Assembly (NCBI GenBank): GCA_964453435.1
Contig: CAYVQZ010000001.1
Coordinates: forward strand, 1-64,000
Reading direction: 5' to 3'
Length of the DNA stretch: 64,000 bases
Origin: CAYVQZ01 sp964453435
GTDB taxonomy: Bacteria; Abyssobacteria; SURF-5
A program made the translations under genes and the position numbers. This document shows, piece by piece, positions 25,084-33,328 of this stretch (position 1 is the first letter of the stretch; each line of letters starts with the position of its first letter). Below the pieces are notes generated by a model. It ran no database searches. It saw only the letters and a program-made list of their open reading frames with translations, and had not been told where the DNA came from.

Positions 25084-27369
25084 CTAATTTGCGGCCTCTT
25101 CTTTCGCCTCCCGGGCCACTTCCTCTTTGTAGCGGCAGCCTTTTTGGGGACACTTTAATGTGAGCTTCCCTTCGCGGTCGTATCGTTCGACAAGATAGTT
25201 GCTCCCGCAAAGGGGGCAACTCTTGTTGAACGGTTTGTTCCAACTTGCGAACTTGCATTCGGGAAAGCGGCTGCAACTGAAGAAAAGGCGGCCCCGTTTT
25301 TTCGACCTTCGCTCGACGATTTCTCCGCCACAGTTTTCCTCCGGGCAACCGACCCCGATGCCGAGGGGCATCGTGGTCTTGCAGGCCGGGTATTTCTCGC
25401 AGGCCATGAAGCGACCCGTGCGGCCCGTCTTCACGACCATGCGGCCTCCGCAGTTCGGGCAGGTCTTACCTTCGACCAAGCGCTGCGCCTCCTCGGTTGA
25501 CGCGCCGTCCTCGCCGCCGGGTTCCTTGGTGTTGCGGCATTCGGGGTACCCGCTGCAGGCAAGGAACTTGCCGTATCGTCCCCACCGCATCACCATCGGT
25601 TTTCCGCATTTATCGCAAACTTCGTCGGTCGGAACGCCCTCTTTCTTGATGTTGCGCATCTGCTGCGCCGCCGTTTCGAGTGAGTCTTCGAACGGAGCGT
25701 AAAAGTCACGCAACACGCTCTGCCAATCCAGCTTTCCCTCTTCCACCTCGTCGAGCTGCTCCTCCATTCGGGCGGTGAACTCTATATCGAGAATTCTTGG
25801 GAAGTTCTCCACCAGGAGGTCGTTCACCGTGCAGCCGAGGTCGGTGGGGTGCAAGCGGCCCTTCTCACGTCTCACGTATTTGCGCTTCTGTATCGTTTCC
25901 ACAATCGTCGCATATGTGCTGGGGCGTCCGATTCCCTGCTCCTCGAGGGCTTTCACTAATGTCGCCTCCGTATAACGCGGAGGTGGTTTCGTGAAATGCT
26001 GTTCCGGCGACACATCGCGGAGCCTCAATGCCTCGTTTTCCGCAATCGGAGGGAACGCGTGTTCCGGCTCCTCATCGTTTCCGTTGTCCTCCGATTCTTC
26101 ACGGTAGAGAACCAGGAACCCTTGCGTTTTCAAGACCGAACCCGTTGCCTTGAGCAAGTACTTCTTGTCGGCCTCGATTTCGATTGTCGTCTGATCATAT
26201 ATCGCGGGACCCATCTGGCTCGCGAGAAACCTGTTCCATATCAGCGTGTACAGCTTGTGATGTTCCTTGGAAAGATGCGGAGCGAGCCGCTCGGGAGTCC
26301 ATTCCATCGATGTCGGCCGTATCGCTTCATGAGCATCCTGCGCATCCCGTTTATTCTTGTACACATTTACGTGGTTCGGCGGATAATATTCCTTGCCATA
26401 CTTCTTCAGGATATATTCCAACGCGGCGTCTTGAGCCTCCTTCGAAATTCGGACCGAATCCGTTCGCATATACGTGATGAGAGCCACACTGCCTTCGCCG
26501 GGTATCTCCACTCCTTCATATAGCTCCTGAGCGACCCGCATGGCTCGACTCGGCCGCATCCTCAGTTTCTTCAGAGCCTCCTGCTGCATCGTGCTCGTAA
26601 TAAACGGTGGATAGGGCCGACGACGAACCTCTTTGGTCTCGACGCCCTTAACGATGAAGTTCGCCTTTTTCAGCTCCGTCACTATGGCCGTTGCGGTCTG
26701 TTCGTCGGGGATTACGGGTTTTTGCCCATCGACTTTGGAAACCTGCGCCTCGAACGGCTCGTACCCCTCTTTTTCCAGAAACGCCTTGATGGTCCAATAT
26801 TCCTGTGGGACAAATTTGGTTATCTCGTCCTCCCGCTCGCAGATCATTCTCACCGCCACGGATTGGACTCTTCCGGCGCTCAGACCTCGCTTGACCTTAT
26901 TCCAAAGCAGCGGACTCAGCTTGTAGCCTACCAGTCTGTCAAGTATGCGCCGGGCCTGCTGGGCGTTCACCAGCGCCATGTCGATATCGCGGGGATTCTG
27001 AATCGCTTCCTCGATTGCCCGTTTCGTGATTTCATTGAACACGATCCGGCGCATCTTCTTGTTTTTGCCTGAGCCGATAGCCTCTTTTATGTGCCACCCG
27101 ATGGCTTCGCCCTCCCGGTCGAAGTCGGGAGCCAGATACACTATGTCGGCCCCCTGCGCATGCTTTTTGAGCTTGCCGATAATCTTCTTTTTCCCCTTCG
27201 AAATGACGTAGTGGGGCTCAAAGCCTCCGTCCACTTCGACTCCGAGCTCTTTTTCGGGGAGGTCTCTTACGTGACCCATCGAGGCTTCAACGGCATAATC
27301 CTTTCCCAAATACTTGTTTATCGTTCTCGCCTTGGCGGGCGATTCAACTATTACCAGTTTCTTTGCCAC
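25084..27369 (-). CDS. topA: DNA topoisomerase I
   Basis: 761 residues. Type IA enzyme that relaxes negative supercoils by a covalent 5'-phosphotyrosine link. The Toprim domain begins MAKKLVIVESPAKARTI (E9) and has DFDREGE with D82, D84 and E86; the usual TDPDREGE reads APDFDREGE here, a mild departure. The catalytic tyrosine is Y300 in ALITYMRTDS. Three to four C-terminal zinc ribbons follow from about residue 600 (CDKCGKPMV, CPNCGGRMV, CPEENCGG, CPLCGSN). It ends 6 bp before xerC and starts 6 bp after the NYN gene, forming one operon. Confidence 0.96.
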   Translation of the reverse strand: MAKKLVIVESPAKARTINKYLGKDYAVEASMGHVRDLPEKELGVEVDGGFEPHYVISKGKKKIIGKLKKHAQGADIVYLAPDFDREGEAIGWHIKEAIGSGKNKKMRRIVFNEITKRAIEEAIQNPRDIDMALVNAQQARRILDRLVGYKLSPLLWNKVKRGLSAGRVQSVAVRMICEREDEITKFVPQEYWTIKAFLEKEGYEPFEAQVSKVDGQKPVIPDEQTATAIVTELKKANFIVKGVETKEVRRRPYPPFITSTMQQEALKKLRMRPSRAMRVAQELYEGVEIPGEGSVALITYMRTDSVRISKEAQDAALEYILKKYGKEYYPPNHVNVYKNKRDAQDAHEAIRPTSMEWTPERLAPHLSKEHHKLYTLIWNRFLASQMGPAIYDQTTIEIEADKKYLLKATGSVLKTQGFLVLYREESEDNGNDEEPEHAFPPIAENEALRLRDVSPEQHFTKPPPRYTEATLVKALEEQGIGRPSTYATIVETIQKRKYVRREKGRLHPTDLGCTVNDLLVENFPRILDIEFTARMEEQLDEVEEGKLDWQSVLRDFYAPFEDSLETAAQQMRNIKKEGVPTDEVCDKCGKPMVMRWGRYGKFLACSGYPECRNTKEPGGEDGASTEEAQRLVEGKTCPNCGGRMVVKTGRTGRFMACEKYPACKTTMPLGIGVGCPEENCGGEIVERRSKKRGRLFFSCSRFPECKFASWNKPFNKSCPLCGSNYLVERYDREGKLTLKCPQKGCRYKEEVAREAKEEAAN

Positions 27370-27375
27370 GTGCTG

Positions 27376-27837
27376 CTATCTCCTCTTTTTGAAATACGCA
27401 AGCCAGTCATCCACATCAACATCGTTGAGGTCGCCGACCGTCGCGTTCCTTGGACGTTTTTGCTCGGGTGCTGATTCGAGTTTTTTTGCATATTCCTCCG
27501 ACGATATCAGGCGCGCCCGTCGGCTTCGCGCGCAACGGCGAATTTCGTTGTCCGACGAAACGATGGTCAGGCCTTTCGGATTGGGGTCGCGCTTGATCAT
27601 TTCGATAATAATTTCGTCCGCCGAACTCTCTGGCGGCGCGAACATTACGCTCACTCTCGGAGCTTTCAGCCGGGGAGCCAAATCGGTTTCCGCGGCTTTG
27701 TCGAACACCACCACCGCTTTTTGACGGTGCAAGCGGCGTGCCAAAATTCTCACAAGCTTTTCCTCGTCATCAGGGTCGGACAGCGAAAGCTCCGACATTT
27801 TTCCGATGAGGTTATGTCCGTCGATAATCAACGGCAT
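27376..27837 (-). CDS. NYN-domain (YacP-like) predicted ribonuclease
   Basis: 153 residues. The start PLIIDGHNLIG holds the first acidic residue of the PIN-like NYN fold, with VVVFDKAAE and TIVSSDNEIRRCAR supplying others. YacP (Rae1) of Bacillus is a ribosome-associated endoribonuclease; this protein is a relative, and the same activity is only inferred. The ATG at 27837 is chosen over 27894 because a GGAGGG site precedes it and the family begins at this point. It is the first gene of the leftward operon driven by the consensus promoter at 27877-27905. Confidence 0.78.
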   Translation of the reverse strand: MPLIIDGHNLIGKMSELSLSDPDDEEKLVRILARRLHRQKAVVVFDKAAETDLAPRLKAPRVSVMFAPPESSADEIIIEMIKRDPNPKGLTIVSSDNEIRRCARSRRARLISSEEYAKKLESAPEQKRPRNATVGDLNDVDVDDWLAYFKKRR

Positions 27838-27876
27838 TCGACACCCGCCCTCCAATCCGCAAGAATTAATGCCGTG

Positions 27877-27905
27877 ATTATAACCCCGCATCAATACCTT
27901 GTCAA
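27877..27905 (-). promoter_or_regulatory. Perfect consensus promoter for NYN-topA-xerC-hslV
   Basis: TTGACA (27905-27900), 17 bp, TATAAT (27882-27877) on the minus strand. Both hexamers match the sigma-70 consensus exactly. The NYN start codon lies 40 bp downstream. It is back to back with the riboflavin promoter about 95 bp away. Confidence 0.8.
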
Positions 27906-27999
27906 ATGAACGAGAGCAGCGCTATCGGTTCGTGTGCGTTGAAACAATCTCGGCAAATATCGGGCGCTTTCGTGAAAAATATCGCAAAATCAGAAAGAA

Positions 28000-28028
28000 T
28001 TGACAATTTTTCACGGCTGTGCTATATT
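28000..28028 (+). promoter_or_regulatory. Strong promoter for the riboflavin operon
   Basis: TTGACA at 28000-28005 and TATATT at 28023-28028 are 17 bp apart. Transcription would begin near 28035, about 10 nt before the FMN aptamer. Confidence 0.8.
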
Positions 28029-28045
28029 GTTTTCAACAGAATACA

Positions 28046-28207
28046 TACGGCTTCGGGACAGGGTGAAATTCCCGACCGGCGGTATGGCTTGCTTACGAGG
28101 AGCCGAGCCCGCGAGCGTGCCGTCTTTGTCCGAAGGGGCAAGCGGTGTGCAGACTTGGTGAGAGGCCAAGGCCGACAGTGAGAGTCTGGATGGGAGAATG
28201 CCGGTAA
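28046..28207 (+). ncRNA. FMN riboswitch (RFN element)
   Basis: The conserved aptamer strings appear in order: CTTCGGGACAGGGTGAAATT, CCCGACCGGCGGT, AGCCCGCGAGCG, CAGACTTGGTGAGAGGCCA, GCCGACAGTGAGAGTCTGGA and TGGGAGAA. The variable helix 3 carries an extra insert around 28092-28140. FMN binding should lower expression of the riboflavin genes. An intrinsic terminator begins 25 nt after the aptamer, so control is probably by early termination. Confidence 0.95.
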
Positions 28208-28231
28208 CAAAGCCAGAGGAGTGGTATGTGT

Positions 28232-28262
28232 CCCGAAATGCCCGGCGCGTTTCGGGCTTTTT
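28232..28262 (+). terminator. Riboswitch-controlled terminator before ribD
   Basis: CCCGAAA (28232-28238) pairs with TTTCGGG (28250-28256) and is followed by CTTTTT. The position directly after the FMN aptamer and before the first rib gene is that of a riboswitch expression platform. Confidence 0.85.
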
Positions 28263-28376
28263 GGTTTCGTGGACAGACTCCGCCCCAAGATAGTTTTCTG
28301 TCATCTCAATTTTCTTCCGTCTGGTTCTCCCGAGGCCCTTCAGTTATAATCGTATATTCCGGAAAGGGTTACATTC

Positions 28377-29489
28377 TTGGAATCGTCGTCCCGAACCGCA
28401 GAGCGGTTCATGGAGCGCGCGTTGCAGCTGGCCGAAATGGGGCGCGGTTTTACAAGCCCCAATCCACTCGTGGGCGCCGTCATTGTCAAAGATGGAGGCA
28501 TCATTGCCGAGGGATATCATCGCCGCTTTGGGGAACCGCATGCGGAAATTGAGGCGTTGAATCAAACAGGCGATGCCGCCCGAGGCTCCACAGTATACGT
28601 AACTCTTGAGCCCTGCTGCCATTATGGTAAGACCCCTCCCTGCACGCGCGCCCTGATCGACGCCGGCGTGACAAAGGTTGTAATGGCCATGGAAGACCCG
28701 AATCCATTGGTTGCGGGCATGGGCAAGGCGGAATTGGAGGCCGCTGGTATTCTGGTTGAAACAGGGATTCTGGTTGAACGCGCGAAAAAAATCAACGAAT
28801 GGTTCATAAAATTCACGACCACGGGGACGCCGTTTTTTTTGGCAAAAGCGGCGATGACCCTGGACGGGAAAATATCGACCCGTGCAGGCCATTCACGCTG
28901 GATAACCGGCGAACAGGCCCGACAGTATACGCATTGGCTTCGCGCGGGCGTTGACGCAGTCATGGTGGGAAGTAAAACCGTGCAGGCAGACGATCCAATG
29001 CTCACAACGCGCCTGTCGTCCGCCAATGGACGAGACCCGATACGTCTGGTAATAGACGGCAATGCCCGAATCTCGCCGCAGTCCAAGTTGTTCAAATCGA
29101 GCTCGACCGCTCCGGCAATCGCGATCGTGAAGACCACGGCGGACCCTCGGAAGAAGGAGAGCCTGCGCGCTGCGGGCGCGGAATTACTGGAAATAGAGCC
29201 GAAAGACGACAAAATTGACCTCCTCAAAGCTGCGCGCGAACTCGGGAAACGCGGCATTGCAAGTGTGATGATCGAGGGGGGCGGCGCATTGCTCGCCGCG
29301 GCCTTCGAGGCAGGCATCGTCGACAAAGCGCTGTTCTTCGTGGCCCCGAAAATCTTTGGCGGTAGGGACGCGCCCACGCCCGTCGAGGGAACAGGCGTTG
29401 AAAAGGTGGAGGATGCCGTCGGCCTGCGTGACATCTCCGTCAATCGGTTCGGAGACGATATTGTCATCGAGGGATATGTGATCAAATAA
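28377..29489 (+). CDS. ribD: Bifunctional deaminase/reductase RibD
   Basis: 370 residues. The N-terminal deaminase domain acts on diaminohydroxyphosphoribosylaminopyrimidine and has zinc ligands PHAEIEAL and EPCCHYGKTPPC; the C-terminal reductase domain (from about 150: FFLAKAAMTLDGKISTRAG, RDPIRLVIDG, VMIEGGGALLAAAF) reduces the ribosyl chain with NADPH. The TTG at 28377 is favoured because GGAAAGGG lies 8 nt before it; an ATG at 28410 is the alternative. First gene of the riboflavin operon under FMN riboswitch control. Confidence 0.94.
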   Translation: MESSSRTAERFMERALQLAEMGRGFTSPNPLVGAVIVKDGGIIAEGYHRRFGEPHAEIEALNQTGDAARGSTVYVTLEPCCHYGKTPPCTRALIDAGVTKVVMAMEDPNPLVAGMGKAELEAAGILVETGILVERAKKINEWFIKFTTTGTPFFLAKAAMTLDGKISTRAGHSRWITGEQARQYTHWLRAGVDAVMVGSKTVQADDPMLTTRLSSANGRDPIRLVIDGNARISPQSKLFKSSSTAPAIAIVKTTADPRKKESLRAAGAELLEIEPKDDKIDLLKAARELGKRGIASVMIEGGGALLAAAFEAGIVDKALFFVAPKIFGGRDAPTPVEGTGVEKVEDAVGLRDISVNRFGDDIVIEGYVIK

Positions 29490-29491
29490 CC

Positions 29492-30127
29492 ATGTTTACC
29501 GGAATCATACAAGAAATAGGCGCCGTGGACCGAATACTGCCCGGCCAGGCTTACAAGCTGCGAATCAGGGCATCGAAAATACTCGAATGTATCGAGACCG
29601 GCGATAGCATAAGTGTGGACGGAGCATGCCTCACGGTTGTCGATTTCGACGCGAAAACCTTCGAGGTCGACGCGATGCCCGAGACCATCGAGAAGACGAC
29701 CCTTAAATATCTTCAACTGGGCAATCATGTGAACCTGGAAGCGTCGTTGAAATTGGGGGACAAACTGGGCGGCCATATGGTGTTGGGCCATGTCGACGGG
29801 ACCGGAAAAATTCTGCGCACAAGCAGGGTCGGAAACTCGGCCGTGTACGAAATCTCCGTGGCGGCGGACCTCGCGCAACAACTGGTCCCGAAAGGGTCGA
29901 TTGCGGTGGACGGAGTCAGTCTCACCATCATCGAATGCAGTCGCGACAGGTTCAGCGTCGGACTCATTCCGCACACATTTGAAATAACCGCCCTGGGCAG
30001 AAAGACCGTCGGCAGCTACGTCAACCTCGAGACCGACGTTATCGGAAAATACATTTACAAGTATATCAAGGGCTCGGCGGAGGGAGCGGTGACCGAGGAG
30101 CTTCTCCGGGAGGCCGGATTCATGTGA
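29492..30127 (+). CDS. ribE: Riboflavin synthase alpha subunit
   Basis: 211 residues. Converts two 6,7-dimethyl-8-ribityllumazine molecules to riboflavin. The two lumazine-binding repeats are clear: MFTGIIQEIGAV with SISVDGACLTVVDFD, then GHMVLGHVDGTGKI with SIAVDGVSLTIIEC. The start lies 2 bp after the ribD stop, so expression is coupled. Length is normal for the family. Confidence 0.95.
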   Translation: MFTGIIQEIGAVDRILPGQAYKLRIRASKILECIETGDSISVDGACLTVVDFDAKTFEVDAMPETIEKTTLKYLQLGNHVNLEASLKLGDKLGGHMVLGHVDGTGKILRTSRVGNSAVYEISVAADLAQQLVPKGSIAVDGVSLTIIECSRDRFSVGLIPHTFEITALGRKTVGSYVNLETDVIGKYIYKYIKGSAEGAVTEELLREAGFM

Positions 30128-30167
30128 ACGATCTCTCGCACAAGGGATTTGCGGAGGTGCTAAGAAA

Positions 30168-31460
30168 ATGACACGAAACGGAAACGAAAAATCGATAGCC
30201 ACGCCCAAAAAACAGACTGCCGGACCACAAACGGATGAACCCGGCGAAAGCGCGGAGGAAACAATCTTTCGCCCGATCCCCGAGATTCTCGACGAGGTGA
30301 AAGAAGGCCGAATGATAATTCTCGTGGACAACGAGGACCGCGAGAACGAGGGCGACCTGATGATAGCGGCCGAAAAAGTGACGCCCGATGCCATCAATTT
30401 CATGGCAAAGCACGGCCGTGGCCTCATTTGCCTGGCGCTCACCGCTCAGCGCTGCGAGGAGCTTCAGTTGCCGATGATGGTAACAGAGAATTCTTCCGCC
30501 TTCGAGACCGCCTTCACCGTGTCAATCGAAGCCAAAAGAAACGTCACGACGGGCATATCGGCCGCCGACCGGGCGACCACCATACTCACCGCCGTTAATC
30601 CGGAAACCAAACCCAAAGATTTGGCGCGACCCGGCCACATATTTCCGCTTCGAGCGCGAAACGGAGGAGTCCTTGTCAGGACCGGCCAGACCGAGGGTTC
30701 CGTTGACCTGGCGCGGCTTGCCGGCCTCTACCCGGCCGGCGTCATCTGTGAAGTCATGAAGGACGACGGGACCATGGCCCGGGTGCCCGACCTGGTTAAA
30801 TTCGCAAGCAAACACGGTTTGAAACTCTGCTCCATCGAAGACCTCATCAAGTACCGGCGAATGACCGAGAAGCTGGTCCAGAGAACCGTCACCACCAAAG
30901 TGCCCACCCCGTACGGGGATTTCACGGTGCACGTCTATGAAACCTCCGTCGATGACTGGCATCATCTCGCCCTCGTGAAGGGGGACGTCAAGGGTCGCAA
31001 AGGTGTTCTGGTCCGAGTACATTCCGAGTGCCTCACCGGTGATGTTTTTGGCTCGAAACGCTGCGATTGCGGCGCACAGTTGCAACGAGCGCTGCAAATG
31101 ATACAGGAAGAGGAAAGGGGAGTGCTGCTGTATATGCGCCAGGAGGGGCGCGGTATCGGGCTTCATAACAAATTGCGGGCATATGCCCTCCAAGACGAAG
31201 GGCTCGACACGGTCGAGGCGAACGAGAAACTGGGCTTTAAACCCGACCTCCGCGATTACGGGATAGGCGCTCAGATTCTTTCCGACCTCGGACTTACCGA
31301 AATCAGGCTTATGACGAACAATCCCCGCAAAATCGTCGGAATCGAAGGTTACAATCTGAAGGTCGTCGAGCGCGTGCCCATCGAAATCGCGCCCGGCGCA
31401 GACAACATCACATATCTGGAGGCAAAACGGCGCAAGCTCGGCCACTTGCTGAACTTGTGA
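30168..31460 (+). CDS. ribBA: Bifunctional DHBP synthase / GTP cyclohydrolase II
   Basis: 430 residues. The N-terminal half makes 3,4-dihydroxy-2-butanone 4-phosphate (DNEDRENEGDLMIAAEKV, TGISAADRATTI, RPGHIFPLRA); the C-terminal half opens GTP (VHSECLTGDVFGSKRCDCG with the zinc cysteines, RQEGRGIGLHNKLRAY). A polar 40-residue extension precedes the first domain, longer than usual. GCGGAGG precedes the ATG. Third gene of the operon, supplying both precursors. Confidence 0.95.
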   Translation: MTRNGNEKSIATPKKQTAGPQTDEPGESAEETIFRPIPEILDEVKEGRMIILVDNEDRENEGDLMIAAEKVTPDAINFMAKHGRGLICLALTAQRCEELQLPMMVTENSSAFETAFTVSIEAKRNVTTGISAADRATTILTAVNPETKPKDLARPGHIFPLRARNGGVLVRTGQTEGSVDLARLAGLYPAGVICEVMKDDGTMARVPDLVKFASKHGLKLCSIEDLIKYRRMTEKLVQRTVTTKVPTPYGDFTVHVYETSVDDWHHLALVKGDVKGRKGVLVRVHSECLTGDVFGSKRCDCGAQLQRALQMIQEEERGVLLYMRQEGRGIGLHNKLRAYALQDEGLDTVEANEKLGFKPDLRDYGIGAQILSDLGLTEIRLMTNNPRKIVGIEGYNLKVVERVPIEIAPGADNITYLEAKRRKLGHLLNL

Positions 31461-31561
31461 AGAGCGTTTGCGCTCGCCGAACGCGCGGGAGCGATAGCAG
31501 GCTGTGAATGAGCGGTCAGCCAGACCCTCGACAAATGTCTTAAGCGAAAGGAGACGGGGAA

Positions 31562-32026
31562 ATGCCAAAGGTCTATGAAGGCCAACTGATAGCCGCCGGC
31601 AAAAAATTCGCAATTGTGGCTTCCCGATTCAATGAATTTATAACGAACAAACTTTTGGAGGGAACGCTCGACGCTCTCAAAAGGCACGGGGCCAAGGACG
31701 AAGAAATCGAAGTGGCCTGGGTTCCCGGCTCTTTCGAAATCCCCTATGCCGCACAACGCATGGCTGAGAGCGGGAAGTACGATGCAGTTATCTGCCTCGG
31801 CGCCGTTATTCGTGGTTCCACGCCCCACTTCGAATACATCGCGAGTGAAGTGACAAAGGGAATCGCGCAAACAGGCCTGAAAACAGGGGTACCCGTGATC
31901 TTTGGGGTGATTACTCCGGATACGCTCGAACAGGCAATCGAGCGAGCCGGCGCCAAGGCGGGAAACAAGGGTTTCCAGGCCGCCATGTCTGCCATCGAGA
32001 TGGTAAACCTCTTCGACAAGATTTGA
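31562..32026 (+). CDS. ribH: 6,7-dimethyl-8-ribityllumazine synthase
   Basis: 154 residues. Condenses the RibBA and RibD products to lumazine. Conserved segments are IVASRFNEFIT, WVPGSFEIPYAAQRM, LGAVIRGSTPHFEYI and FGVITPDTLEQAIERAG with the usual active-site histidine in the HFEY segment. It lies 101 bp after ribBA with an AAAGGAG site. The stop overlaps the nusB leader, linking it to the next gene. Confidence 0.96.
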   Translation: MPKVYEGQLIAAGKKFAIVASRFNEFITNKLLEGTLDALKRHGAKDEEIEVAWVPGSFEIPYAAQRMAESGKYDAVICLGAVIRGSTPHFEYIASEVTKGIAQTGLKTGVPVIFGVITPDTLEQAIERAGAKAGNKGFQAAMSAIEMVNLFDKI

Positions 32027-32034
32027 GGGCTCCA

Positions 32035-32490
32035 ATGGGTGCGCGACGGAAAGGGCGCGAGCGGGCGCTTCAGATTCTGTTTCAACTGGATTTTAACACT
32101 GATGACGTGCGGTCGGCGCTCTCAGAGTTCTGGAACACTCACCCGACATATGCGAAGGCACGTGAGTTTGCCGAGCGAATCGTCATCGGGGCACTCGAAA
32201 ATCGGGAAAAAATCGATGCGATGATAGATTCCACGCTCGAAAACTGGAGCCTGAACAGACTTGCGTCGGTCGACAAGGCCATTCTTCGGTGCGCCACCTA
32301 CGAGCTCATGCACATGCCCGACGTGCCGCCGAAAGTGACCATCAACGAAGCGGTTGAAATAGCGAAAGCATATGGTACCGACGATTCGGGGCGGTTCATC
32401 AACGGCGTGTTGGATAAGATAAGGGAAAAGATAGGGAAGTCCATCGAAATCACCGGCCTTGCGGAAACAGGAGAGGGCGCACCCAGTTAA
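32035..32490 (+). CDS. nusB: Transcription antitermination protein NusB
   Basis: 151 residues. NusB binds boxA RNA with NusE (S10) during rRNA antitermination. RRKGRERALQILFQLDFN at the start and SVDKAILRCATYELMHMPDVPPKVTINEAVEIAKAYG plus FINGVLDKI are family signatures. The ATG at 32035 follows GAGGG; an overlapping TTG at 32023 is less likely. The ribH-nusB order is common. Its stop shares bases with the next start (TAATG). Confidence 0.94.
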   Translation: MGARRKGRERALQILFQLDFNTDDVRSALSEFWNTHPTYAKAREFAERIVIGALENREKIDAMIDSTLENWSLNRLASVDKAILRCATYELMHMPDVPPKVTINEAVEIAKAYGTDDSGRFINGVLDKIREKIGKSIEITGLAETGEGAPS

Positions 32491-33317
32491 TGAACCGTTA
32501 CGTTGACCTTCACGTACATACCAATTATTCCGATGGCTCCTTTTCACCGAGAGAGGTTGTCGAGCACGCGCACCGGGGTGGTTTCACGGCCATCGGTATT
32601 ACCGACCACGACGAGGTCGGCGGTGTCTCGGAAGCCATATGGATCGGGCACGCACATGGCGTCGAGATCGTTCCGGCGGTCGAGATTACGTCTCGACTCG
32701 ACAGTAAGGAAGTTCACCTGTTAGGGTATCTTATCGACCATAACCACCGAGAGCTGCGAGAAGAGTTGAAGAATTTCCGTTATGACCGGTACAGGCGCAT
32801 GGAGGGGATGATCGGAAAACTCAGGAACCTGGGAGTTGAAATATCTCTCGAGGCCGTTCGCAGAGTGGCGGGCCGAGGCAGTCTCGGAAGATTGCACCTC
32901 GCCCGAGCCCTGTACGACCGCGGCCTTGTCGATTCCGTCCAACGCGCCTTCGACCTCTACATCGGAGCGGGCAAGCCCGCCTATGTCGAAAGGCCGAGGC
33001 TGGAAGTCTCCGATGCGGTCAGGCTCATTGCCTCTGCCGGAGGAATCCCCGTACTCGCTCACCCGAAGCTCGCCAACGTGGACAATGAGATTCCGGAACT
33101 GGTTCACCTCGGAGTGCGCGGCATCGAGGCGTTCTACTCGAAGCACACGCCCGACGACACCCAGAAGTATCTCGCGATGGCGGAAAAGTACGGCCTGCTC
33201 GTGACCGGCGGCTCCGATTGCCACGGGGCAATCAAAGACTACATGCTGCTCGGCTCGGTGAAGCTGCCCTATCGTTACCTCGCGGCGCTGCGCGAGTTTT
33301 CCTCAAACCCCAATTAA
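32490..33317 (+). CDS. PHP-domain phosphoesterase, RNase AM/YciV-like
   Basis: 275 residues. The metal-binding motifs of the PHP domain are DLHVHTNYSDG (5-15), GITDHDEVGG, EIVPAVEIT, VLAHPKL and GGSDCHG. This is the pattern of 3',5'-nucleoside bisphosphate phosphatase and 5'-3' exoribonuclease YciV (RNase AM). Such an enzyme clears pAp and short RNA ends. The start overlaps the nusB stop by one base. It ends the riboflavin-nusB transcript and converges with an aminotransferase gene 11 bp away. Confidence 0.86.
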   Translation: MNRYVDLHVHTNYSDGSFSPREVVEHAHRGGFTAIGITDHDEVGGVSEAIWIGHAHGVEIVPAVEITSRLDSKEVHLLGYLIDHNHRELREELKNFRYDRYRRMEGMIGKLRNLGVEISLEAVRRVAGRGSLGRLHLARALYDRGLVDSVQRAFDLYIGAGKPAYVERPRLEVSDAVRLIASAGGIPVLAHPKLANVDNEIPELVHLGVRGIEAFYSKHTPDDTQKYLAMAEKYGLLVTGGSDCHGAIKDYMLLGSVKLPYRYLAALREFSSNPN

Positions 33318-33328
33318 GGAACCGCGCC

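Noticed and set aside
28622..30442. Very long minus-strand frame opposite ribD and ribE
   Set aside because: It is a shadow of the strongly conserved plus-strand riboflavin genes, has no ribosome site and no recognisable domain; high G+C at third positions keeps the opposite strand open.
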